Assembly: GCA_018658955.1 (NCBI GenBank)
Contig: JABIPM010000046.1
Coordinates: 1 to 25,405, forward strand
Reading direction: 5' to 3'
DNA length: 25,405 bases
Source of the DNA: Candidatus Woesearchaeota archaeon
GTDB lineage: Archaea; Nanobdellota; Nanobdellia; SCGC-AAA011-G17; UBA489
Shown here: positions 1 through 7,871 of the stretch, one piece after another
How positions within the stretch are numbered: position 1 is the stretch's first letter
How the letters are laid out: every line of letters starts with the position of its first letter
Notes under the pieces: generated by a model
Databases searched by the model: none
Seen by the model: the letters and a program-made list of their open reading frames with translations, nothing else
What the model was told of the DNA's origin: nothing
Program-made: the position numbers and the translations under genes

Positions 1-568
1 CTTGATCACTAACTGAGGGTTTAATCAATTTAAACTTTCTAACTTCATTAACTTCATCTAATTCAATCACAACATCACACCATTTAGTTACAAAGTTTCC
101 AGCAAGTGGTTCAACTTTGTTTTCTCGAATGTTTTGATAAACTTGATTACAGATAATTACAGGTTTATTACGTGAAATTTCTTTCAAAACTCTCATTTGT
201 CTAGCCATTTCATTGTTAGAACCTTTCCTATCTTTACGAACCTCTTCACGATAGTGTTTACCTATTGTATCTACACCAATGAAGTCAAAGAGTTTTTCAT
301 TATCTAACACATTACTAATTATTTTTGCTTGTTCTTTCAAATTTCCAGGTTTAGCAATCATTAAACTATCCAACTGATCTCCAGAAATTTGTTTAAATCT
401 ATCAATACTAAATCCTCCTTCAGAATCAAGAATAAATGCCTTTCCAGAAATTTGTTTAATTGCTTCCATCATGAAAGTAGTTTTACCTGTTCCAGCCTTA
501 CCATAAACTAAAAATAACCCTTTATCCAATCCAATCCCTTTTTCTTTCAAACCTTCAGGTAAATCCAT
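1..568 (-). CDS. radB: RadB-like RecA-family recombinase (3' end beyond window)
   Basis: This reading frame runs from an ATG at 566-568 on the minus strand off the left edge, giving 189 codons of the N-terminal part. I see a Walker A motif GKAGTGKTT near residues 24-32, then DSEGGFSIDRFKQI, which resembles the RadB motif after the first core strand, then a Walker B-like strand ending FIGVDTIGKHYREEV and a later strand VIICNQVY. The ATPase core starts almost at residue 1, without the helix-hairpin-helix N-domain of RadA; this is typical of RadB, the euryarchaeal RadA paralogue thought to act as a recombination mediator. A TATA-like element lies about 25 bp upstream of the ATG, so the mRNA is probably leaderless. 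It is divergent from the AbrB-like/cdc48 operon. The alternative is another short RecA-superfamily ATPase; the missing C-terminus prevents full confirmation. Confidence 0.85.
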   Translation of the reverse strand, partial: MDLPEGLKEKGIGLDKGLFLVYGKAGTGKTTFMMEAIKQISGKAFILDSEGGFSIDRFKQISGDQLDSLMIAKPGNLKEQAKIISNVLDNEKLFDFIGVDTIGKHYREEVRKDRKGSNNEMARQMRVLKEISRNKPVIICNQVYQNIRENKVEPLAGNFVTKWCDVVIELDEVNEVRKFKLIKPSVSDQ

Positions 569-587
569 AAACTACCCTTTCGTTGCT

Positions 588-597
588 TATTTATTAA
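588..597 (-). promoter_or_regulatory. TATA-like element of radB
   Basis: On the minus strand an AT-rich element reading TTAATAAATA is centred about 25 bp upstream of the radB ATG. This spacing fits a leaderless archaeal transcript. It is a weak match to the consensus. Confidence 0.45.
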
Positions 598-621
598 GAC
601 AACCTTTCCAATTTCGAAATA

Positions 622-630
622 TTTATATAA
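622..630 (+). promoter_or_regulatory. TATA box of the AbrB-like/cdc48 operon
   Basis: TTTATATAA is preceded by purine-rich CGAAA, a possible BRE. Standard spacing would place transcription start near 652, about 6 nt before the ATG at 658. This argues against the upstream GTG at 634, which would lie inside the promoter. Confidence 0.7.
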
Positions 631-633
631 CTC

Positions 634-656
634 GTGTATACACGGAGAGTATACAC
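634..656 (+). promoter_or_regulatory. Perfect inverted repeat (putative operator) before the AbrB-like gene
   Basis: GTGTATAC (634-641) and GTATACAC (649-656) are exact reverse complements separated by seven bases. The first arm plus two bases is itself a 10-bp palindrome (634-643). The element lies between the TATA box and the start codon and covers the expected transcription start, a usual place for an archaeal repressor site. The downstream gene has an AbrB-like DNA-binding segment, so autoregulation is a natural inference. A GGAG at 644-647 lies in the spacer. An RNA hairpin hiding that GGAG is an alternative if transcription starts upstream of 634. Confidence 0.65.
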
Positions 657-657
657 A

Positions 658-1038
658 ATGAAAACAATAAATGAAGCTAGGATTGTATGTGAGGGCTGTA
701 ATATTCAAGCAGAAAAATCTATAATTTATAAAAATGGATACAAATTAAGGGCATGGAATTGTCCAAACTGCGATGAAAATTGGGTACACCCTACAGATTT
801 AGAGGAATACAACAAATTTAAGGCAATGAGTAATAAAACCTACAGCGTAAAATTAAGATTAGTAGGAAATTCCTACGCTGTTTCAATTCCTAGAGAAATT
901 ATTGATTTTCAAGAAAATTTACTTTCAGAGATTGATGAAATGATCAAAATGTCATTAGAATCCCCTGAAAAACTAAGTTTATTTTTCACAAAGAAGGAAG
1001 ATTTATTAAATCAAAAAAGGAGAATACCAAAACAATGA
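658..1038 (+). CDS. Zinc-ribbon plus AbrB/SpoVT-like swapped-hairpin protein
   Basis: This 126-residue protein starts at ATG 658; an in-frame GTG at 634 is rejected because it lies upstream of the expected transcription start. The N-terminus carries CEGC (Cys11, Cys14) and CPNC (Cys35, Cys38), a four-cysteine zinc ribbon like that of YgiT/MqsA-type proteins. Residues about 60-82, with VKLRLVGNSYAVSIPREII, match the swapped-hairpin AbrB/MazE DNA-binding core (G-NS-x-V-x-IP-x-E). The C-terminal 40 residues are charged and probably helical. Its stop overlaps the cdc48 start as ATGA, so the two are co-transcribed and probably translationally coupled. I infer a transcription regulator, perhaps of its own operon. 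It could instead be the antitoxin-like half of a system, but no toxin is seen. The specific function is unknown. Confidence 0.75.
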   Translation: MKTINEARIVCEGCNIQAEKSIIYKNGYKLRAWNCPNCDENWVHPTDLEEYNKFKAMSNKTYSVKLRLVGNSYAVSIPREIIDFQENLLSEIDEMIKMSLESPEKLSLFFTKKEDLLNQKRRIPKQ

Positions 1039-3326
1039 CAGACAAAACAATATCACTAAAAGTACAAGAAGCTTATCAAGAAGAAGCTTACAAGGGAATA
1101 GTTAGAATAGACTCTCAAACTATGAGGGAAATAGGTGTAAAGTCTGGCGAAATTGTAGAAATTAAAGGTGGAAGAACCTCAGTAGGTATTGTAGATAGGG
1201 CTTATCCTTCAGATATTGGTCAAAGAATTATTCGTATGGATGGAATCATCAGAAGAAATGCAAGAACTGGTATTGGCGAAGAAGTAAAGGTACAGAAGGC
1301 AGACGTAAGGGAAGCAAAAACAATCACCATTGCACCTGCACAACAAGGAGTTATGATTCAAGCAGCAAATCCTTCATTATTCAAACAAGGATTACTTGGA
1401 AGGGCAGTTACCAAAGGAGACGTAATCTCATTAGGCGGAGCAAAAAGAAGAAAGAGAACAATGTCAGGTTCTCCATTTGAAGACATTTTCAATGTGTTTG
1501 AAGAAATAAACAGTACATCATTTGGTTTTGGTTCATTAAAATTTATTGTAGCGGATATTGATCCTTCTAAACAACCAGCAATAATTACAGAAAATACTTC
1601 GTTAAAGATTTCATCAAAAACAGTTGAAGTTAAAGAAGGGGAAGAAAAGATTCCAGAAGTTAATTACGAAGATATTGGTGGACTTCAAGAAGAAATTAAA
1701 AAAATAAGAGAAATGGTAGAGTTACCATTAAAGAATCCAGAAATTTTTGAAAGTTTAGGAATTTCACCTCCAAAAGGAGTATTACTTCACGGGCCTCCTG
1801 GAACGGGTAAAACACTATTAGCAAAAGCTGTTGCAACAGAAACAAATGCAAATTTTATTTTAGTAAATGGTCCAGAACTTTTATCAAAGTTCTATGGAGA
1901 AACTGAAAAAAAGATTAGAAAATTATTCGAAGATGCAGAAAAGAATGCACCTACAATTATTTTCATAGATGAAATTGATGCTATTGCACCTAAGAGGGAA
2001 GAAACATATGGTGAAGTAGAAAGAAGAATGGTTTCACAACTTCTTACAGTGATGGATGGATTAAATTCAAGAGGAAGAGTAATTGTAATCGGTGCAACCA
2101 ATAGGCAAAACTCATTAGATCCTGCATTAAGAAGGCCTGGAAGATTCGATAGAGAAATTAACATTGGTGTTCCAAACAAAGAAGGAAGATTAAAGATTTT
2201 ACAAATTCATACAAGAAATATGCCCCTTACAAAAGATGTAGATTTAGTGGCAATTGCATCCAAGACTCACGGTTTTGTCGGTGCAGATTTAGAATCTCTT
2301 TGTAAGGAAGCAGCAATGAATGTTATCAGAAGAGAAATGCCCAAATTAAATCTTAAAGAAGGAGAAATCTCTCAAGAATTAAAGGCAAGATTACAAGTTA
2401 CAAAAGATGATTTTATTGCTGCAAGAAAAATTGTAAGGCCTTCATCATTAAGGGAAGTTTTAGTTGAGGCTCCAGATGTTAAATGGACAGATGTTGGTGG
2501 ACTAGATTCATTAAAAGAGGAATTGAAAGAGGCAATAGAATGGCCATTGAAGTACCCTCAAACATTTACTAGGATGGGAATTAAGCCTCCAAGAGGAATA
2601 CTCATGTATGGTCCTCCTGGAACAGGTAAAACACTATTAGCAAAAGCAGTTGCAAATGAGTCCGAATCAAATTTCATTTTGGTTAAGGGCCCAGAACTTT
2701 TAACAAAATGGGTGGGAGAATCAGAGAAAGGAGTAAGAAAAATCTTTGAAAAAGCTAGAGAAACTTCTCCTACAATTATTTTCTTTGATGAAATTGACGC
2801 ATTAGCAACAAGAAGGGGATTAGATTCAGGATCTCAAGTAACTGAAAGAGTAGTAAATGCACTGCTTGCAGAAATGGATGGATTAGAAGAACTTAATGAT
2901 GTAGTAGTTTTAGCTGCAACAAATAGGCCAGACTTAGTTGATCCTGCACTTATGCGTCCAGGAAGATTCGATAGAATTATTGCAACTCAACTTCCAGATG
3001 AAAAGACAAGGTTAGCAGTTCTAAAAGTCCATACAAGAACCATTCCTCTTGCAAAAGATGTTAACTTAGAAGAGATTAATAAAAAATTAGAATTTTTTAA
3101 TGGTGCAGATATTCAAGGGCTTTGTAGAGAAGCTGCAATGGCAGCATTGAGAAAAGATAAAGAGTCAACAGAAGTTACACAGGCTAATTTTGAAAAAGCT
3201 TTAGAGAAGATAATGCCTTCATTACAACAAGAAGAAATAAAGAAATACAAAACTATTGAAGAGAAATATCTTAAAGCTGCAAGAGTAGCACAACAAAAAC
3301 CAATTAATCAATCTTATTTGGGTTAA
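1035..3326 (+). CDS. cdc48: Cdc48/VCP-like AAA+ ATPase
   Basis: This 763-residue protein has the full p97/VAT architecture: an N-terminal substrate-recruiting domain (about 1-185) and two AAA+ modules. D1 has Walker A GPPGTGKT (253-260), Walker B IIFIDEID (308-315) and arginine-finger RRPGR (366-370). D2 has Walker A GPPGTGKT (526-533), Walker B IIFFDEID (581-588) and RPGRFDR (641-647). Such hexamers unfold proteins, pulling substrates through a pore and feeding archaeal proteasomes or disassembling complexes. The C-terminus ends QSYLG, so it has a tyrosine near the end but not an exact HbYX proteasome-docking tail. It is the second gene of its operon, overlapping the AbrB-like gene by 4 nt. 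Its stop overlaps that of the convergent kinase gene in the shared palindrome TTAA. Confidence 0.97.
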   Translation: MTDKTISLKVQEAYQEEAYKGIVRIDSQTMREIGVKSGEIVEIKGGRTSVGIVDRAYPSDIGQRIIRMDGIIRRNARTGIGEEVKVQKADVREAKTITIAPAQQGVMIQAANPSLFKQGLLGRAVTKGDVISLGGAKRRKRTMSGSPFEDIFNVFEEINSTSFGFGSLKFIVADIDPSKQPAIITENTSLKISSKTVEVKEGEEKIPEVNYEDIGGLQEEIKKIREMVELPLKNPEIFESLGISPPKGVLLHGPPGTGKTLLAKAVATETNANFILVNGPELLSKFYGETEKKIRKLFEDAEKNAPTIIFIDEIDAIAPKREETYGEVERRMVSQLLTVMDGLNSRGRVIVIGATNRQNSLDPALRRPGRFDREINIGVPNKEGRLKILQIHTRNMPLTKDVDLVAIASKTHGFVGADLESLCKEAAMNVIRREMPKLNLKEGEISQELKARLQVTKDDFIAARKIVRPSSLREVLVEAPDVKWTDVGGLDSLKEELKEAIEWPLKYPQTFTRMGIKPPRGILMYGPPGTGKTLLAKAVANESESNFILVKGPELLTKWVGESEKGVRKIFEKARETSPTIIFFDEIDALATRRGLDSGSQVTERVVNALLAEMDGLEELNDVVVLAATNRPDLVDPALMRPGRFDRIIATQLPDEKTRLAVLKVHTRTIPLAKDVNLEEINKKLEFFNGADIQGLCREAAMAALRKDKESTEVTQANFEKALEKIMPSLQQEEIKKYKTIEEKYLKAARVAQQKPINQSYLG

Positions 3327-3844
3327 TCCCCAAATTTCATTTCTTTTTTTCTTTTTTTCAAAAATTTAGCAACTTCTTTTTTATTTTTCAAATAGATAAA
3401 TTGGCCGTTGCTCTCTAAAACTTCTTTACCGGACCGCCTATAGGTTTCTAGATCATCTTTAAGTTTATAATGCAACACCATTTTCAATAATTTCAAAGTT
3501 TCAATTAAGCTAGAATTTTCATCCTTACTTTTCAAATATCTTTTTAGTATTCTCCAAACAATTACGCTCAAGGGGGCATCGACCCATATTAACAAATTAC
3601 ATTTCTTAATAGAGTCTTCAACCCATTCATCATAAACACCTTCAACTATCCAATTATCTTTTCTAATAGTTTCCTTAAACAATTTTTTACGTTCTTTAGC
3701 AGTTCTAGATTTACAATATTTACATTCAAAAAAGAAATCATCTAAATCATAATGGTCAATTTCAAAAATAGCAGCTAACCGTTTAGCAAGATATGTCTTG
3801 CCACTTCCAGATACACCAAAGATATGTACTTTAATTCCAGACAT
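3323..3844 (-). CDS. P-loop (adenylate-kinase-like) small kinase
   Basis: This 173-residue protein has a Walker A GVSGSGKT at residues 10-17 close to the N-terminus, then HYDLDDFFF, an IVEGVYDEW strand, and LLIWVDAPLSVIVWRILKR. This layout is that of the P-loop nucleotide kinase group that includes bacterial FlaR 'topology modulation' proteins and adenylate-kinase-like enzymes. The substrate cannot be told from sequence. It is the last gene of polB-map-kinase, 6 nt after map. The C-terminus is lysine-rich ([11 protein letters not shown]), and the codons for those lysines are the complement of a T-rich tract that probably terminates cdc48 transcription. Its stop overlaps the cdc48 stop by 4 nt. 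Confidence 0.75.
   Translation of the reverse strand: MSGIKVHIFGVSGSGKTYLAKRLAAIFEIDHYDLDDFFFECKYCKSRTAKERKKLFKETIRKDNWIVEGVYDEWVEDSIKKCNLLIWVDAPLSVIVWRILKRYLKSKDENSSLIETLKLLKMVLHYKLKDDLETYRRSGKEVLESNGQFIYLKNKKEVAKFLKKRKKEMKFGD
3341..3358 (+). terminator. Oligo(T) terminator candidate for cdc48
   Basis: A pyrimidine tract with two runs of seven T lies 15-32 nt after the cdc48 stop. Oligo(T) without a stem is the usual archaeal termination signal. The tract lies inside the convergent kinase gene, where its complement encodes the lysine-rich C-terminus. Confidence 0.5.
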
Positions 3845-3850
3845 AGGGAT

Positions 3851-4717
3851 TCACGTTTTAGTTGTTATTCCAGTTCCTATTTCCACAGTATTTTCATATT
3901 GTGAAACCATCCCTCCAGTTTTTTCTGGGAGAATTGTGTATTGTTTTATTGCTTCAGATTTCTCAAGAAGGTTCAATAAGAATTTTGCATTTGGGAAATC
4001 CTTTAACCATCTCTCTGTAAAAGGTAATGTGCTATAATCTTTTTCAATTTTAGTTAATAATTTTCTTGCATTTGGTAGTCTCACCGGTTTTTTCTCAAGG
4101 AATGCATAAACTCCACAAGGTTTCCCTTCTTTTACCGTTCCACTTCCATCAGTTGCAAAAGGTTCAATAGCAATATGCTGCCCTTCAACTAACTTAGTCT
4201 CATTCTTATTATCATAATTTGGAATCGTTGGAGACGTATGTACTTTCCATTCAGCAACGCCATGCCCACTTAAATTAGTTATGGGTGTAAATCCTGCCTC
4301 AGTAATGGTTTCTTGAATAACCCTTCCAATATTCCTAATTGGACAATCTGGAATTGCAATTTCACATGCCGCTAAACAGGCATCATTAGAAGCAGTAATC
4401 AACTCTTTCCATTCATTTGTACCCAACTCTACAGTGCAAGCATTATCTGCAACTGCACCATTAACATGAACTCCAATGTCTAATTTAACAACATCTCCTT
4501 TTTCTAAAACTTTAGTATCAACAATGTAAGGGCAATAATGCGCAGCAACTTCATTTACAGAAATATCCATTGGAAATGCTGGAAATCCCCCTTTCTTAAT
4601 TATAAAATCCTCCACAGTATCTACAACATAAGTATAACTTTTTCCTTCTTTACAAATCTCTTGAGCATACTCTCTAGCTTCGGCAGCAATTTTTCCGGCC
4701 TTCAACCAATCACTCAT
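3851..4717 (-). CDS. map: Methionine aminopeptidase, type II
   Basis: This 288-residue protein is a pita-bread-fold metallopeptidase that removes the initiator methionine from new proteins. All five expected metal ligands are visible: Asp80 (LDIGVHVNG), Asp91 (ADNA), His152 (SGHG), Glu185 (IEPF) and Glu275 (QYENTVEI). His60 sits in AAHYCP, where most type II enzymes have HYTP. The insert between the histidine and first glutamate ligands and the length near 290 identify the archaeal type IIa form. Its ATG overlaps the polB stop by one base (TAATG), so it is co-transcribed with polB, and 6 nt separate it from the kinase gene. Confidence 0.96.
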   Translation of the reverse strand: MSDWLKAGKIAAEAREYAQEICKEGKSYTYVVDTVEDFIIKKGGFPAFPMDISVNEVAAHYCPYIVDTKVLEKGDVVKLDIGVHVNGAVADNACTVELGTNEWKELITASNDACLAACEIAIPDCPIRNIGRVIQETITEAGFTPITNLSGHGVAEWKVHTSPTIPNYDNKNETKLVEGQHIAIEPFATDGSGTVKEGKPCGVYAFLEKKPVRLPNARKLLTKIEKDYSTLPFTERWLKDFPNAKFLLNLLEKSEAIKQYTILPEKTGGMVSQYENTVEIGTGITTKT

Positions 4718-7191
4718 TAGAAGTCTCCCAAGCTTTTCTGTTTTTGTTCATTTGTAACATCTTCTTTTTCATAACCTACAGCAGAAAGTATTCTTTCAAC
4801 GACAGGAATTATCTGATGATTAATATAATATTCAGGGTCATAAATCTTTGCTTCATCAGAGGGAAGCGCCCTAGCACCAATGTTTCCCTTTCCTGGCTGA
4901 ACTACGTACAAAATATCACTTCCGGCTCCAACAGTTTCTCCGCGTTTGACTAATTTTTTAGCAACATTTACATGCGGGCCAATAGCAACATAGTCTTCTA
5001 TTTCTTTGATCAATCTTTTTTTTATAATCATTTTTTTAATAGGTATTTTGCCTTCTTTAGTTTTTTTAACAATCTCTTTAACATATTCTACTGCCTTTTT
5101 AACATCATTTTCTTTTAGAATAATCTCCAAAACCTTTTCCTGAACTTCCTTTGCGATTTTACTCCAGTCCCCTCTAACAGTTTCAAAACCTACAATTTTT
5201 ATTTTTTTATCTTCAGTAATTAGTGCATATTTTTTCTTAGCACCTTTTTCAGAATCACCTTTTTTTGTTACAAAAATTCCCCTTTTATAGAATCCATCTA
5301 ATTCTAACTCCATCAAACTTGGCAAATCATTATTAACATCTTTCAAAAATTTCTCTGCATCTTTCATACTCTTCCCTTTCCCAAGAGAAATAAAAATTGA
5401 ATCAGTATCTCCATAAATCACCTTTAACTTCTCTTTTTCAGCCCGTTCCATTAATTTCTTAATATAATCTCTACCATATGCTGTTGTAGATGCAGCACAT
5501 TCCTTACAGTACCATCTAGCACCAAAGAATCCCAGATAACCATAAGCACTGTTTGCTAAAATTTTTAATCCATATTGTCTAGCATTTAACGCTGGATCTT
5601 TCTTATCTTTTTTTAACATCTCTTTAACACGATTCCTTCTAACTAAAATTTCTCGAATAAGTTTAGGAAATATTCCATCATATTTGTAGGTAAAACAAAA
5701 GTGAGTGTCTGTTCCATCAATTTTTATTTCTGGACTTTTGTTAACTTCTTTTTCAGAATCAGTAAGCGTACTTGGACAAATATTATGTGCACTAATTATT
5801 GTAGGGTACAAACTTTTGAAATCCAAAACAGCAACATCTTCATAAACTCCTGCAGTGGGTTGATAGACAAAGGCACCCTCTATCTTTTTACCTTCTCTTT
5901 CATTCATTATGCCAGAATGGGGCCTATTAGGTGCTATTTCATTAAATTGTTCAAGATTATTCAATACAAAATTTTCAACCAATCTTCCATAACTCATCCT
6001 AGTTATTTCTTCAGGAAGCAACCCGCATAGTTTAATGAATTCATTAACATGTGGCAACAACTTTTCAGTAAGCTGTAATGTAATTTTAGCATCAACTAAA
6101 TTATACTCACAAAATTCTTCAATCGCTTTTCCACCTTTGTCCCATGCCCTATACAAATTTTCGACATTTGCGCCACTCTTTCCAGTCCCCAACAAACTAT
6201 TTGCAACAGTATCTAAGTCATAAGCGGGCAAGTTCAGTTCTCCAGCAAGAACTCTTCTAACAAACTTAAATGCATCTATGTGTGGAATTCCACAAATTTT
6301 TGCAGTTTTACTCCCCCTACCTTTTGAAAATCTAACATTGCTTCCATCAATTCCCAAATCTAACTTAATCTTATATTTGTCTGCCCTTCCTCTAAGATAT
6401 GGAAAATCAAATCCATCAGAAAAATAACCTGTTAAATAATCTGGTTCATACTCCCGTATTACATCTTTAAATCTAACAATAAGTTCCCTTTCATCGTTAA
6501 CAAATTCAACATCTTTCTTAGCACCTGAATATTTCTTCCAAACAATTGTTTTTTCAAAACCATCACTTCCAGAAAATGCAATCATCAAAATTGGATCTTC
6601 CTCTTCATTTGGACTTCTTCTAGCGTTATATACTTCAATATCAAAACTCAAAACTTTGGGATTTTCTAAAATCTCTTCACCTATCTGTTTAATATTTGTA
6701 GCTTCAAAAGTTAAAGAACGATAACTATTTTCTATTTCTTCGCCCTCAACTGCGCAAAGAGCAAGAGCATTAAGTTTCATTTCTCTCATATATCTTTGAA
6801 CAAAAGGAATGTCAATTTCTAAACAGGTTACAACTCCCCCCATCTTTCTAATTTCTTCTCGAAGAGGCATAATATCTCGAGGATTATTAACTTCAACTTT
6901 CAAAGCATAAACTTCTTTTCCAAGATATTTTTTCTTTTCTAAAGAAACCTCTGTAGCGTATGCAACTCTTTTTCTCTCATGAATTTTTAAATCTAAAATT
7001 TCTTCTTTGACTGATTTAACGGCCCCTTTATTTTCAAGAGTAACCCAAAAGTAATTTGAAAAACTTCTATCTAATACACAAATTCTTTGTCCATCTTTAG
7101 TTCTTCCAAAAAGTCTAATTATTCCTCTATGGTTTCCACTAAATTCATCAATATAATCTACACTTAGAGGGTAAAACTCAATCAGGTCCAT
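4717..7191 (-). CDS. polB: Family B DNA polymerase (replicative, with proofreading)
   Basis: This 824-residue protein has an N-terminal domain, a 3'-5' exonuclease and a polymerase core. Exo I is SFDIEVYN (182-189), Exo II is YFSDGFDFPYL with Asp262, and Exo III is YNLVDA (363-368). Polymerase motif A is DFKSLYPTII (457-466), motif B is KILANSAYGYLGF (543-555) and motif C is YGDTDS (593-598). The last seven residues, QKSLGDF, form a PCNA-interacting (PIP) box, tying it to the sliding clamp. In Exo II the usual Asn is replaced by Phe257, while the metal-binding Asp is kept. It is a single chain, not split as in Nanoarchaeum. A TATA box 27 bp upstream suggests a leaderless transcript heading the polB-map-kinase operon. 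No intein is present. Confidence 0.97.
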   Translation of the reverse strand: MDLIEFYPLSVDYIDEFSGNHRGIIRLFGRTKDGQRICVLDRSFSNYFWVTLENKGAVKSVKEEILDLKIHERKRVAYATEVSLEKKKYLGKEVYALKVEVNNPRDIMPLREEIRKMGGVVTCLEIDIPFVQRYMREMKLNALALCAVEGEEIENSYRSLTFEATNIKQIGEEILENPKVLSFDIEVYNARRSPNEEEDPILMIAFSGSDGFEKTIVWKKYSGAKKDVEFVNDERELIVRFKDVIREYEPDYLTGYFSDGFDFPYLRGRADKYKIKLDLGIDGSNVRFSKGRGSKTAKICGIPHIDAFKFVRRVLAGELNLPAYDLDTVANSLLGTGKSGANVENLYRAWDKGGKAIEEFCEYNLVDAKITLQLTEKLLPHVNEFIKLCGLLPEEITRMSYGRLVENFVLNNLEQFNEIAPNRPHSGIMNEREGKKIEGAFVYQPTAGVYEDVAVLDFKSLYPTIISAHNICPSTLTDSEKEVNKSPEIKIDGTDTHFCFTYKYDGIFPKLIREILVRRNRVKEMLKKDKKDPALNARQYGLKILANSAYGYLGFFGARWYCKECAASTTAYGRDYIKKLMERAEKEKLKVIYGDTDSIFISLGKGKSMKDAEKFLKDVNNDLPSLMELELDGFYKRGIFVTKKGDSEKGAKKKYALITEDKKIKIVGFETVRGDWSKIAKEVQEKVLEIILKENDVKKAVEYVKEIVKKTKEGKIPIKKMIIKKRLIKEIEDYVAIGPHVNVAKKLVKRGETVGAGSDILYVVQPGKGNIGARALPSDEAKIYDPEYYINHQIIPVVERILSAVGYEKEDVTNEQKQKSLGDF

Positions 7192-7212
7192 AGGTCCAAA
7201 ATAGTTAAAATA

Positions 7213-7222
7213 GCATATAAAT
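7213..7222 (-). promoter_or_regulatory. TATA box of polB
   Basis: On the minus strand ATTTATATGC is centred 27 bp upstream of the polB ATG, which fits a leaderless mRNA. It lies in the 119-bp divergent region shared with the NlpC/P60-like gene. Confidence 0.65.
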
Positions 7223-7265
7223 CTTACCTAAACACTAAAAACAACGAATAATCGTAACAATAAAC

Positions 7266-7273
7266 TTATATAC
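7266..7273 (+). promoter_or_regulatory. TATA box of the NlpC/P60-like gene
   Basis: TTATATAC lies about 41 bp upstream of the ATG at 7311, giving a predicted leader of about 15 nt that contains GGAG (7302-7305) at Shine-Dalgarno distance. An exact small inverted repeat, ATAGT-C-ACTAT (7289-7299), straddles the predicted start site. Confidence 0.6.
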
Positions 7274-7310
7274 TGGAGCATATAGGTTATAGTCACTATT
7301 CGGAGACAAA

Positions 7311-7871
7311 ATGAATAAAATAAAAAAAACTTTATATGCAACGGCCGCAGCCGCAGTACTGTTCACCAGTGGATATAAGGTGGGGGAGGCCGATGTGAAT
7401 AACCGTGTTTTGGGAATCGATGAAATTATTCAATTAGACTCCGGTCAAAGAACACTACCATTTTATTCTTCTTTTGAATTAAAAAACTTAATGTGCGCCA
7501 AATATGCCAGATTGGCTGCAAAAGAGATTTTCAACTTAGATTACATTAGGGACCACGCATGGAACTTCAATAAAAATAATAAAGTAACTCATTCTATTGA
7601 CAACTTTACCTCATTAGAAAATTTAATTGATAGTGCAGGAGTTTCACCTGGAGATATAATTGGGACGTATAATCCGCATAGCTCATACAATGATAAATTA
7701 GACGATCAAGGAAAAAAAATAGAATATACTCACCTACTCCTCTACTTCGGGAACATGAATCAAGAACCTCTATTCGCCCATTTTTATGGGTCTGAAACAT
7801 TACTAGAAACAATTCCTCAACTAAAAAAAAGAGGATTGAGTCCAAGAGAAGTAATTGTTCCAAAACCCTAA
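7311..7871 (+). CDS. Secreted NlpC/P60-like (papain-fold) cysteine hydrolase candidate
   Basis: This 186-residue protein begins with lysines and a short alanine-rich hydrophobic stretch (about residues 7-21), a signal peptide or membrane anchor. The rest fits an NlpC/P60-type papain fold: Cys62 in NLMCAKYARLAAKEIF, an aromatic DHAW (81-84), a SPGDIIGTY strand (112-120), and His141 in THLLLYFG. This matches the family pattern of catalytic Cys, then GD-hydrophobic, then H-x-x-x-Y-x-G. His157 (AHFYG) might be the third residue. Such proteins usually cut peptidoglycan peptides or amide bonds, so the substrate in an archaeon is unclear. A GGAG precedes the ATG, and the first 40 codons are richer in G/C-ending codons than neighbouring genes. 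Its stop overlaps the convergent nuclease stop. The fold assignment comes from motif reading only. Confidence 0.6.
   Translation: MNKIKKTLYATAAAAVLFTSGYKVGEADVNNRVLGIDEIIQLDSGQRTLPFYSSFELKNLMCAKYARLAAKEIFNLDYIRDHAWNFNKNNKVTHSIDNFTSLENLIDSAGVSPGDIIGTYNPHSSYNDKLDDQGKKIEYTHLLLYFGNMNQEPLFAHFYGSETLLETIPQLKKRGLSPREVIVPKP
7823..7830 (-). terminator. Oligo(T) tract downstream of the PD-(D/E)XK nuclease gene
   Basis: Eight A on the + strand give a T8 tract on the minus strand about 40 nt after the nuclease stop. It lies inside the convergent NlpC/P60-like gene as lysine codons. Confidence 0.35.

Noticed and set aside
634..657. GTG start at 634 for the AbrB-like gene, adding eight residues.
   Set aside because: It lies only a few bases after the TATA box and inside the inverted repeat, upstream of the expected transcription start; ATG 658 fits better.
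569..657. A replication origin near the recombination and replication genes.
   Set aside because: There are no origin-recognition-box repeats and no orc1/cdc6 gene; the palindrome is single and promoter-located.
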